64,000 bases of DNA from Zygaena filipendulae (Eukaryota > Arthropoda > Insecta > Lepidoptera > Zygaenidae). The notes beneath the pieces were generated by a model. It saw only the letters and a program-made list of their open reading frames with translations, was not told the DNA's origin and ran no database searches. This document shows positions 1 to 12,300 of the stretch, piece by piece. The stretch is from contig OU015670.1 of the NCBI GenBank assembly GCA_907165275.2, forward strand, positions 5,731,501 through 5,795,500, given 5' to 3'. A program made the translations under genes and the position numbers. The stretch's first letter is position 1. Every line of letters starts with the position of its first letter.

Positions 1-508
1 ATTTTTTATTTCGTCTGAGCCCTCGGCATTAAAATTATTTTTTCCTGTGGCGATTTCTTTTGAATCCCTCTCTCCGTTCAGGATTCTATATAAGAATCTC
101 TCGCTGCGCTCAGGATTCTACTCTAGAAATTGAAATCGCCGAGATATTAAGTTTTTTCCTCCTCCTGTCAAAAAGCAAATTCGCGGACTTTACAAGTTGC
201 TCTTACGCGGATTCGCACGCGCAGCGACGATTTCGCTTTTGGATATTGCAGTTATCTATCTGTCAGTGTCACATGACCTTGTCAATACGACAGTGACATC
301 TCTATCACAGATTAATAAGGTGTAATTTTGAACTAGTGACGTCATTCTGCGTTTCGGCGGTAAAGTCTAAAGTAGGAACGCTTTAGGTTTTAAACGCTCT
401 ATTTAATTAATTTATGCATATAATTTTTTTATTTTTCTTGCTTTGTTTAAGTAGGCCATATATCTTAAAAATAGACTGAAAAAAAAAATTCATGCAAGCA
501 CCCTATTA
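1..508. mobile_element. Non-autonomous DNA transposon, left end outside the window
   Basis: About 280 bases, from near 229 to 508, closely match a second copy at 56360-56630 in the same orientation. Shared landmarks are 'gatattgcagttatct', 'gacgtcattctgcgtttcgg' and a right end 'catgcaagcaccctatt'. In the second copy the right end is the inverted complement of the left end, so this is the right terminus of a terminal-inverted-repeat element. The left part of this copy (1-228) does not match the other copy, so it is a different internal variant or another insertion. The open frame at 60-296 lies inside the element and has no recognisable product. Confidence 0.6.
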
Positions 509-1531
509 GATGACACAGCACACGTAATCACTATAGCCAACTGCACTGAACCTAATACAAAGTAACAATGAAAAGTCGCTTACGCATACTCGCATTTTAT
601 AATATCATGTTCTAACAAAGACGAGTCGGGCAATGGAGTGGAGCTATGGAACGAGTTTACTACCGCCGCTATTCGACGGCGGGAAACAACAGTTATTTTT
701 AATTAAACTACCCTCTCGCCCACAGACTTTTTATCATTTATTAATATTTTAGTAATATTATTTTATTTAGGGGGATTTAGGGGTTTTGACACAATCTTTA
801 GGGGTAAATATTTTCGAGAATTGGTAGCTCTGCTTCGACATTGAGAGAAAAAAATTATCGATTTTTATTTTAATCGATTTTCTCGATTTTGGATTAATCG
901 ATTTAAATGAGGAAAAAAATCGATTTTTAATAAAAAATCGTTTTTTTATAATGAAAATCAGCATGCTTTTTGTAATAAAACTCTGAGAATAATTTCAACA
1001 ATTTATGAAAATAGAAATCAAATAAAATTTTAAATATGAATACAAACTTTTTAAAAGCTTCAATCGACTAAAATATAGAATTATCCTCATCATTAAATCC
1101 TTACCTGATTATAAATAGGCTGTTTTCAGGGTCCCTGTGAAGTATACCCTTTTCAATAAAAAAAGAATTTCCAAATCTGTTTACAAATAACAGAGTTTCA
1201 AAGTAAAAACAACACTGAGGGATGTGACATTGTACATAAAAATCAATTTTTAACCGTTTAACCTCCACGTTTTTGTAGCCTAAATTTACCCCTAGCGCCA
1301 CACGCTTTTGGCATGATTTTTCTAAATGTCGGGAATATTACTAATATCAATAAATAATTCAATCTTAATCTTAAAAGTCAGTGCAGTGTTTTGTTCGTGT
1401 ATACCGCTAACTGAGAATATTCTGAAATAATAATAATATTGTTTATTTTCAGATAACAAGATCCAATTACAATTTTTCAAGTTACAAAATAAGTTTTTTC
1501 TAATAAACTTAGCGAAAAACATTCATGATGT

Positions 1532-1830
1532 TTAATTGTTTATAAGATGGTGGTTACACACACCCAGGCAGACACTCTGGGCAGCGATTTGTAGCCAACG
1601 CTTGAAAATGTCAGTCAAATGTAGTCTAGCGTACAGCTCTCTTATTATGACGTTGTTACACGCGCCAACTCTATCCAAAAAGGACGCAGTTCTACGCCTC
1701 ACAATGGCGTTAAACGTGTTTACTCTGGCATCAAAAAACATACCTAAGGCACTAGACCAAGGAGGTAGCCCCATTAATTGCCGAAAGATGTTGTTGTATT
1801 GTACACGAATGACATCATGAGACCTCAGCG
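1532..1830 (-). pseudogene. Fragment of a non-LTR retrotransposon reverse transcriptase C-terminus
   Basis: The minus-strand frame contains YNNIFRQLMGLPPWSSALGM followed by FFDARVNTFNAIVRRRTASF. That pattern (YN..FR.L.GLP..SSA..MF.....F.A..RR) is what I know from the region after the reverse transcriptase domain of arthropod non-LTR elements. Only about 100 codons remain and there are no flanking domains, so this is a dead 5'-truncated LINE. The clade (CR1, jockey or other) cannot be told from this piece. Confidence 0.6.
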
Positions 1831-1984
1831 TGTACCTACTTAGTCCAGAGTTGGCAGGTGTAAAATGTTTGAAAATTATCTGGAATATTCCGAAACCTTA
1901 TAAAACTGTCTTGAAGATTCTGGAAAGTTCAAGTTTTAGTTCAGGAAATAAGAAGATAAGGCAGTTTGTAACTAAAATAATTTA

Positions 1985-2115
1985 TTATTATAGGTACTAG
2001 CTGTTCCCTGTGGTTTCACCCACGTTAATTTCGGATCCCGCGGGAATTGTGGGATAAAAAACCCAAAATTGTTTTCTGTAACCCTTATAAAGTATAGTAT
2101 GCAAATTCAATACAA
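1985..2115 (+). repeat. Copy of the abundant lepidopteran 'tagctgt...gggataaaaag' repeat
   Basis: It reads 'ctagctgttccctgtggttt' followed by a degenerate copy of the 'cacccgcggtaatttcgg' and 'gggataaaaa' blocks. The same blocks recur throughout the window on both strands. I do not know the formal class name; it behaves like a SINE or a short LINE 3' fragment. Confidence 0.6.
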
Positions 2116-2227
2116 ATTCACCCACGTTAATTTCGGACTAATCGATTGAACGATTATTAAAAAACGAAAAAATATCTATTTTTAATCGATTATTTTAATA
2201 ATTGATTATTTTTTCACATCCCTAGAG

Positions 2228-2346
2228 GACGGTTGGTACTTGGTTTGTTGTTTTTGCCCGTTGCCGTAGTGATTACCTTCTCTCTGGTGGTCGTATTTTC
2301 TTTGTTATTGCCGGTGTTTTATTGTTTTTTTTTTTAAGTTTTTCAT
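2228..2346 (+). other. Candidate non-coding first exon of vreteno
   Basis: A stretch of unique-looking, pyrimidine-rich sequence ends at a good donor (ttttcat|gtgagtatc, donor at 2347). The coding exon at 3354 has an acceptor (ttattgacag) just one base before its ATG, so an upstream untranslated exon is required. This is the best candidate I see within 1.2 kb. The transcription start cannot be located by eye. Confidence 0.35.
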
Positions 2347-3353
2347 GTGAGTATCTTTATATTTTTTGAGATTTATCTCTCATACGTTCACAATTTAAAA
2401 TAATAGACTTATCAGGACATTGCAAAGAATTTTACAGATTTTAGAATATCTTAAATATTTGAATGGATTTCGTTTAAAATAACTGTCCATGAGGTTATTG
2501 AATTGTTAAAAATGTGATTATAAGTGTTAAATTATTGTAATAATTTTCTGTTATCAAAGTTATCATTGAAATCCATCCAATAATTTCGAAAGTGGCGGTT
2601 TTACTATTAAATGCTCTACCAGCCTCACGTGTTTTTTCGTACACAAAGCCCCTAAGAGATTGTCATTCTTACCAATGATATTTTAAGAATTAAAGATTCT
2701 TACTGTCAACTGATTGCCTAAAAATGCTCAATTAACCATTTTTGAATATTTACTAATTATTATCTTTGATTTTAGCAGTCTTAAAAATCAAATTAAGGGT
2801 TGTAACTAGAGAAATATCTATACCTACATTCAAGACTCAAGTAATTTAGTTTTAGTCCTAATATTATTACCTAAACTTCCCATTAGTTTGGGGAAGATTA
2901 CCAAAAACTTTTCAGGCAGAGGTGCTGTGTGTTTGCTTTTGTTACCTGTCAAAACACTTTGTTATTGAGTATCGACTGATTATTGTCTTTTTGAATTTCT
3001 AAGCATTGGTTTAGCATTGTTGAGGTTTTTAATTACTTTCGTGATGTAGGTATTTGTATGTTCTAGACGTGGTCTCATAATCAGTTTCTTTAAGATGTTT
3101 CCTACATAACCTCGAAAAATCTCTAAAATTTAATCTTCTTAATGCTTTTTCCCACTTTTTCCTTAATGATAAATCACAGCCAAAAGCTACACAGCGTCCC
3201 ATAACTTATTTAAATAGTGAAAACAACAAAAAATATACCTACTCAGTTTCTATGGAGAGTTACAAATTTTGTGGAGGAAACGTTTAGCACCCCTTAGGTG
3301 AAACAAATTGACAGTTTTCATTCCCAATATCCATTGTTTTTTTTATTGACAGC

Positions 3354-6300
3354 ATGATGAATAGCAGAGGTCGTGTTCAATCTCAGCTTGATTGGGACCC
3401 CATGCAAGATGACTTTGATGACTCCACATATAACCAACAGTATAACGAAGAGGGTTCCAGGTGAGTTTTACTTAAAACTATCTTTTTTTTTAAATCATGA
3501 AACAGTATCTTCCTTTTTTATTCTTTGAAGTCAGTCAAAAAAGATTCTGAATGTTTTTATAAGAGTAAGTTTTATTTGTAATTGTAAATTTCTAATTTTC
3601 ACAGTGGAGGCGTAAACTTGGATCATTGTCGTTTATATATAACTAACATTCCACTGGCTCTGAATGAGGTGGGACTCCGTGCCGCCTTCTGCAAGTATGG
3701 GACATTGACTGAAGTGCATATTAGCAAGAACCCACTGAAAAGATATGGTTTAATCACATATGAAACTCCTGGGTAAGTTCCAACATAATATTCACACCCA
3801 AATACAGTGCTGCTTAGAAAGTTATCTTAAAAAGTTGATATTCCTACTGGCACACATGCATACATTCAAACTTTAGAAAGTACTAGCTGTGCCCTGCGGT
3901 TTCACCCTCGGTAATTTCGGAGCTCCCGCAGGAATTCCGGGATAAAAAGTACCCTATGTCCTTCTCTGTATCCCTGACAACGTGATTGAGTAACAAACAT
4001 CCACACTTTCACATTTATAATATTAATAAGATGACAAGAATTTTTATTATCATATCTCGAGTTCCAGATGGAATTTCGAAAAAATCAAAACATGAGTATC
4101 TAAGTTAGACCCTTAGCAATACAACAAAAAAAAAATCGCATTCAATTTCGAATTCCGGGATAAAAAGTACCCTATGTCACTCAGAACCACTATAGCTTCC
4201 TATATGTTAAAGAATTTTCAAAATCGATTCAGTAGATCCAGAGATTACCTCTTACAACTTCACAAACTCACAATCTCCGGAGTTACCGCGGGAATCCCGG
4301 GACACAGATAATATAATACTATACTAGTACCCGGGATAAAAAGTACTGTATGTCACTCAAGATCACTGTAGCTTCTTATAAGTGAAAGAATTTTTATAAT
4401 CAGTTCAGTAGATCCAGAGATTACCCCCTACAACATCACAAACTCACAAACTTTTGTCTTTAGTATAGATATTAGTATAGAAATATCAGTATAGACTAGC
4501 TGTGCCCTACGGTTTCACCCGCGGTAATTTCGTAGTTTCCGCGAGAATTCCGGGATAAAAAGTACCCTGTCCTTCTCTGTACCCCTGACAACGTGTATGC
4601 CAAATTTCATCCAAATCCGTTCAGCCGTTTTTGCGTGATTGAGTAAACATATGTGAGAATAAGAGCTCGACAGCGCATTTTCATCCGACTTGCTTCAAAT
4701 TTATCGTCACTGCTCAGCTCCTATGTGTCTTAGCGTTATGTTATATAGCTTAACCTATAACCTGCCCAGGAGTATGGACTATAATAGTTTCAGTAGTTTT
4801 TGACCCATGCATGCACATACAGACAGACAGACAAAAAATTTACTGATTGCATTTTTGGCATCAGTATCGATCACCATTTATCCTCCAATATTAATTTTGA
4901 ATATAAATTCAATGTACAGAATTGACCTCTCTACAGTTTTATTATAAGTATAGATAGAAGGAGATAGATGTATGTACACACCAAATGATAACAGGCTTTA
5001 CCGCTTAGTAAAATATTGTGAGAAAGCCTGCACACATTTTAGTAGCAATTAGTTTAGTGCTTGTGTGTCCATCGCCTTGCGGCTGAGCGGGTGACTATAT
5101 AGCGCCTGCACACCTTTGGCATTCAAATTGAAACGATAATTATGTTTTAAGTATAAATAAAAAGTTTACTATAAAATTAATAATCTTAACTTGTTTTTCT
5201 CTGCAGGGAGGCGAAACATGCCATGAGCAAACTAAACCGGACTGAACCTCTTAAGCTTAATATCAGTATTGCTCATAAGGTATGAAAAACAACCAAAACA
5301 TTTTTGTATTGAAAACTCAGTAAAATTGACCTCGAACCTTGCAAGTGCTATACATGTATAATGCAGGCCTGTATTAAGGGTAATATTAACTTTTATTTTC
5401 TTATATTTATTTTATAGAAAAAAACACAAGATCGTCCGAAAGAGTCGCGGGAGCGCCCTGCCGCCAATTGGGAAAGACATAGCACTAGCAAAGATGACAC
5501 AATCAGTAACAGCAGTAGGAGAAATATCAGGTAACTTATTATGTTTATATTATATTAATATTATTATTACCTTATTATATAATATATCGGCGAGAAGTCG
5601 GGAGCACGGGCAGTGGATGCGAGCGTTGATACATTATAAAGGGTACCCGTTAAACCTACACCTGGGTCGCAAGTCCCAGGCATTGCCCTGTGTTCCTTAC
5701 GGATATCTGGTATGCTGTACAACTTCTATGTTGGTGCAATTAATTGTAATAGTTTCTAGTTCGTTCTAAATGTGTCGCTCAGCTAATAGTCTCGGTCATG
5801 CCTGCCTTCAGTTACATTGTGTTATGTTATCATCATCAGTTAGTCAGCTATCATTACAATAGCAGATAACTATCTGCTGTTATCTGCTACTATGTTCTTA
5901 TTTCTATGCTACATATATATTTTATGTATATTATATATATACATTTATTGTATATATCATATACGATCCTCATCACTTCTATCAAGGGCCTACCCTACAT
6001 CGTATAAAATAAAATAAAACAAAAAAAAGACATCACTGTCTTTCTAGCAAAGCAAGCATACTATCCGGTTAATAGTATGGTCTCGCTCTAAACACGTAAA
6101 AGGAAGGCATTACCCTGATGTTCAAGATTCAATCCCAGTCAAACCCTGGTTTTGTAAGTATCTCAAGGCCAACGAGTGTGTCACTTTCACAGTTTGTAGA
6201 CTCCAACTCGACCATGTGTGTACCTGAGTCTTCTCAGCTAAAATAAGGGAACGAGTTAAAAGCTTTTAAAAAGGACAGCTCTCTTTGTGAGTGCAGTCTA

Positions 6301-9300
6301 GATGAAGGCATTGCAGAATATAATATTATCTTTCTCAAATGTTCAGGAAGACCCTTTATATTGGAAACTCCTAATAATATGCTATCAATTCAGGGTATGG
6401 CGTACTGGCGTGAAAAAAATAAGTTTAAGGGCATGTTCCGTTATTGCGGATAGCACTGACCCAGTGCTTGCAATTATTATAATGCCGTAGTATCCTAGGG
6501 TAGGCAGTATGACCATGACGTCATAATCGTCACCATTTTTGTACTGTGAGCACTGGCGTTTTCAAGGTAAGGTGCCCTCAGTGGTTTGATCACGTGATCA
6601 ATCTTGTTAACCGCGTAGGTCGGTCGTCCATGAGTGGTTAACAGCATGACATGACAGTGACGTGGATGACATTATTATAATATTATTATTACTAGACTGC
6701 ATACCGTTTTAAACTAAACAGTATCCTAAAGTAGATGCGAAAGTGAGTTTGTTTGTTTGTTACGTTTTCACGCCTCAATGACTCAACGGATCATCAGAAA
6801 GTTTTGCATTCACGTTGTCAGGTATACAGAGAAAGATATTTTTTGTCCCGGAATTCTGAGCGGGAACTCTGAAATTAACGTGGGTGAAACTGCATTAAAT
6901 TTTGCATAATTCACGTTGTCAGGGGTACAAAAAAAATTAAAACCGACTTCCGAAAACACAAAACTAAAAAGCTAAAAATAACAAAATAATTTTAAGCTTT
7001 TTAGTGATGTGTTTTTGGAAATCGGTTTTAACTTTTTGGTAAAATTTTGTTTTTTTTTCTCGCTTTTAAGTGAGTCGCTTTGTAATTTATCTAAGTTACA
7101 ATAGCCTAATGTCAACTGCTCATCACCTTTTACAAAATATTGCTTTTCCCGATGCAGGGACGTTAATAGTTGAGGAGTTCTCCTGGTAAATCACCATCAG
7201 TTCCACTTCGCCATATACATTGTGACGAGCATACAATACCAGCCAGTCCCATCCCCATTCCAGGTCGGCAACGCACCTGCATGCCTTCTGGTGTTGCAGA
7301 TGTCTATGGGCGGCGGTAATCACTTACCATCCGGTGTAGCACTTGCCCGTTTGACCCCTATGATATAAAAAAAAAACAATATACTTTATTGCACCAAATT
7401 ATTTTTACAATAATATAACATAAAATAATTTCATGGCAAATAGGCGGCCTTATTGCTAGCAGCAGTTTTTTCAAGGCAACCTTGACGAGATAGTAGCATA
7501 AATTGTTTGGAAATCATATTAAATTTAACGAATCGGAACCCGTGAAATACCTATTATTGAGTAGTTCCGATGAGCATCTCTGGACTTCATCATCAGTTCA
7601 ACTCCTTCAAATTTTGCTTTCCATAAGCAAATGAACGATTTACTATAAAAAATGCCCATATCGCTATAGGTATGCCTATATTTTTAAGAGTTCCATCGAC
7701 TTTCCCAAGGTCCCATCATCAGATACCGACTTGGTGGCAATGGGCCAACCCAAACCCAAAACCCTTTCAAACCAAAAGGAATTTTCCAAATCGGTCCAAC
7801 CGTCGCGAGTAACCGGTGAACATACATAAAAAAAACATACATACAAACGAATGCAGAACCTCCTTTTTGGAAGTCAGTTAAAAAGGATATAGAGTACTTT
7901 AATTATCCCGGAATTCCAGCGGGAACCTAGGAGGTGAAATTGACGATCTCAATAAGTTCGTTGGTCAAACGTATGGTATGGTGTTTACAGTTTAGGGGTG
8001 AAAGTAACCAAAACTAGAGTAAAAAATCGATATTAGCCTAGGTTTTACATGCTAAAAATATTTTTTGTAACTTAAATGGCGCTGCCGACTCTCAGCAATG
8101 AGTACCTACCATAAAACGTAAAATAAATTGTTTAGAAATAACAAGTTCCACTTTTTTACGTAAAATCTGTGTTTACAGCTGAATAATTTTTCTCTTGAAG
8201 TGAAACGATTTGAATAAATTAAACTTACGTAGGTATTTTACCATATTTTATAGAGTTACGATAGTAAGATATAGTTCTGCGTCGATTAAATTATTTAAAT
8301 GATATCGGTATTATGTGCCCTATATTATGATTGTTTGGTATAATTTAATAACCACCTTAAAAGCACGACACGCGTAATGGACTGTCACAACTTTGTATTT
8401 TCTGGCTGTATGACTAAAATTCTTTGCTATCAGTTTTTTTTTTTAATAAAGTGAAGTCAGGTAGGTAGGTAGGGGTACCTAGCTTTTCAAATTGGCGCCG
8501 GAGCCGCCGGATTATTTTCACTTCTCGAAGGAACATGGTGGTCAATACGTTTTCGTCATTACTGCTTGAATTTGAAACTGTATACCTGTTTACAGTAAAG
8601 TTACATATTTAGTTAAAATATTGAGCTTTACGATTATTTTTAACTCGACCGTATAAAAATTGCTACCTACCAATTGAATTAGACGTTTTAGAATAGTACG
8701 CCATGCTTTTAAGAAAGTTTTTTTCATCGATCGATCAAAATAATCAGTGAGTATTATTCGTGTTTTAATATAACAATGTCCTATTCAAGATTCGAAGTGT
8801 TTTCGGTTTATTCCTCACGTACACTTCACATGCAATTGCGTATTTCATTGTTTTTTAAAGGTGCTTCTCTCGATCTTGATCAAAGACTTTAATTTAGATG
8901 ATGAAAGATGCTTAGCAACTTGATATTCGGCCTAGTTTTATATCAAATCAAAGCGAACTAAACGATCAGAAATGAATGGTCGATACGATACTATACTAAA
9001 TAAAAATATGTCGTATAGGACTATAGGTATAGGTATCCAATATCGTGATGTCGAATCCTAGATTTTTGTCAAATAAAACTAGGTAGTTACCTAGGTATTA
9101 AGATTATACATATGAAGTTGGAAAGAGTTCAGGCGTTTTCACCACTTTCAGGATTTCTTCAAGATGTCCTGGATGTTAAATGCCCATAAAGTAGATCAGG
9201 GACTTAGACTACCTGAATAAAATTGCATTCAGGTAGTCTAAGTCCATTAATATCTGTCCAATATTTTGTGTGAATCGTGATACACATTCAAACAAAAATC

Positions 9301-12300
9301 AATTGACCACAATGATCACCAGCTTTTTTGTTGCAATGCGAATATTTGTCATGGGTTGATTTATAGGTACCTAAATCAACAATCAGATTGCTTATTTTTC
9401 TGTTATTTCAATAAAAAGCTTATTCTAATTTTGAAGTTATTCTTATGTTAGCCCTAGTCGATTGTGTTAGCCCTAATCAACTGTGGATTGATAAATCAGC
9501 CCTTAGAGGAGTACTCAGCTTTTTAGGGTGACTTGGCAAATTGTTGCAATCTCTTATCTGAGAAGAATTAGAGCTTCTCTTCATTGTCACTTTTCTTGGG
9601 TTCTTCCTATTAAATTGTGCTTCTTGGAACAGCACCCTTCTAACGTCCATGAGTTTCACAAAATGACTAGAGGAACTTTTAAGTGGTGTGTCCAAATTAA
9701 TTATTTTTATTATTTCTATGGATAGGCACACCATACTAGACAAACAGATTCTGGCTTAGAATAGGTAATATTCTTTCAGTAAAAAAATATAATATGTTAT
9801 TCTTTTATTTTTTACAGAAAGACAGAAGAGCTCACCAATGGTGATAATAACTTGGATGATTCACGCATTGATGAGAAGGTTGTAAGTGCATTATTTTATT
9901 ATGATTTTCTATGCAGTGGCAGAAATGATTGCATTATGTCAATGTCAGGGAAATAAAATTATGCTCACTAACAAGTAGACTATCAAGTTGCTTTCTTGTG
10001 AATTTAGGCCATTTAAGCAGAATTGGGTCTTCCTTCCTTCCTTGAATGTATGTATTGAACACATTCAGCAGGGTCTCGATGACACACTGGACCCTGATGT
10101 GAACCTGGAGCTGGAACTGCTGAGGCTCGAGCAGCTCAAGATCAAGGAAGAGCAGCTGCTGTGCAAGCACCGCATTCTTGTGAAGCAGGCTGAAAAGAAA
10201 GCTGTGTGTATAATACCATGATATTATTATCCTTATTACCGATCATATATATATATATATGTATAACATTATGTACCTATTATTATTTGTGTTCCATAGC
10301 TAAATGGCACTAAAAAGCACTATTATAATTCCACATGTCCGTCTGTCTGTATGTCATGTATTACTCAGAGGATATTGGCACAAAATAGATTAAATTTGGA
10401 GAGAAGGTGCATTCTATGACTTACTGCATGCAGTCTCACCTGTGTGAGATTCGGCAGGGACCATTAATTGTTTTTATACAAATCTTGTCCTGACAATCAC
10501 AAACTTAACAAAAAAAAATACACATAAGTTCAAATTGGTTGAGACATTTTTGAGTTTTGACACACTGCAATCAATTTTTATATAGGTATATCTAAATAAA
10601 CTAATATCATCAAGGGGAAAGATTTGGTTTTATGACTGATTCCAAAAATTCTTTCACCAATTAAATACCATATTACCCCTGAGTAACATAGTCTATATTG
10701 TAATCCAGAATTCCCATTGGTGAAACTGCGGGGAGCAGCTAGTGTATTAAGTGGTGTAGAGAACTTATGAAAAAATGAATTAGTACACAGAGATGTATGG
10801 GTTATTTTTATACCTATAGGTCTTAAAAAATCATAATGGCAAACTCAGTTGTTTCCAAGAGTTGCTCCTTGTACCTGCCCTATGAACGTCACTGTGCATG
10901 TCGTCACTTAACATTTTGTTTGATTGCAGTCCACTCAAAGCTCTTCAACTAGATGCATGATGCCCGACGGCAGGATTGTCGTGCGAACTGTTGACAGGTA
11001 AACTTTATACTCTTTTGATCTAATAATAATAATATTAATAATTATGTCGTTCAACAAGCCTTTTATTTGTTTATCATATCTAAAGGTCAATCACCCGCGT
11101 ATACATGCGTATATTTTGAATCAATAATATGTATGTATACCTGCTTTTGTAATACTATAGTGAAAAGTGTAATGACTTCTCGGTACTCCACAGGACGGCT
11201 GAGCGCGACGGCGAAAGTAGCTTCGGCGCCGGTGCTGGTGATTCGGTGAGTCATGGCATAGTACGCTTTATTTATATGGGGTTAAGGTCGGTTCTTTGAG
11301 TCACATGTGTGTGTCTGTGTGTGCACTAAATAAATAAGACCATTACTGTAATATTATGCTGAAAAATATAAAGATTTTTTACCAAAAGTATAAAAATTAT
11401 CTAAAAAGTTAAGTCAAAGTACAGTGTGGTCTCTTTTCTTGAGTTTTCATGTGTTTTGACTTATGGTGGACTTTCGAATTTCGATTATAATAATAAAATT
11501 CTCTTAGGCCCATTATAGTTACAAAAAAGCGAGCTGTTTTTGTTTTTGTTGCGCTTTTTAAAATTTGACTTAAAATAGTAATTAACTAAAATGCACATTA
11601 TTTTCCTGTGTAAGTAAAATCTAACCGTAATGAACAATTATTCTGACTTGCGCGCTCATGTTGCTCTCATTGGTTGTCCGACTTGCCCGCCATCACAGAG
11701 AGCCCACCCCTATATCTTTAGTGACTTTAGTGCACATTGCAATAATCATTCGATGCTGAGTTGGTGACCCTTTCGGCAGCGGATGCAAGATAACTATGGG
11801 TTTAGATTAGGCACTTATTTAATGTTTGTTTATTATTCTTGTGTGTTGCGCAGAAATAAATGTGGTTCTAATCTTTTTCACACATACTAGATATTGCGAA
11901 TGTATAATTTCTTTGGTCTTTTCCTGTTCATACCACATCAGATCGTTCCCCAACAACCAACAAGTTTAAGGTCATCAGCGGGATAAAAATTTAATTAAAA
12001 TCATTCATTTCCGTTCGAATGGTGGGACGAAATAGGTACATATTTTTGGATTAATGAATGATCTAAGTTAAACTTTTCACCACGTGGAATGAACTGCTGT
12101 GGGATGAAAGGGAATATACAAAAAAACATACCGACTGAGCCAAACTATTGGACTGTATTTTGTCCTGTGTGTGTGTGCTTGTCCATATCTAGCTCAATAC
12201 TTCTCATCATTACATTATACCTACATATTAGTTATTTTTTTTGTGCGTAAAATTTTGAATATGAATCCGGATACATACTGTTGAAGTTGGATTGTGCCGT

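Larger units (their letters stand above)
3605..5279 (+). other. vret: RRM domain of Vreteno (exons 2-3)
   Basis: Two exons encode a compact RNA-recognition motif. RNP2 is LYITNI and RNP1 is KRYGLITYE, close to the consensus (L/I)(F/Y)(V/I)xN(L/I) and K.(F/Y)GF(V/I).(F/Y). The aromatic residues expected to stack on RNA are present (Y in RNP2, Y in RNP1), although the second RNP1 aromatic is replaced by L. The spacing between RNP2 and RNP1, about 40 residues, is normal. The intron between them (3773-5206) carries three repeat copies. I infer single-stranded RNA binding, possibly weakened by the RNP1 change. Confidence 0.8.

Noticed and set aside
5494..5769. 91-codon open frame starting in vreteno exon 4
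   Set aside because: It only arises by reading past the exon 4 donor into a LINE-like tail; the spliced frame continues into exon 5 correctly.
9200..9245. miRNA precursor
   Set aside because: The stem is a perfect 19 bp without the longer imperfect stem expected of a precursor; there is no second arm extension.
9477..10221. Frames on both strands around vreteno exons 5-6
   Set aside because: The plus frame is partly exon 6 with intron read-through; the minus frame is its antisense. No separate gene is supported.
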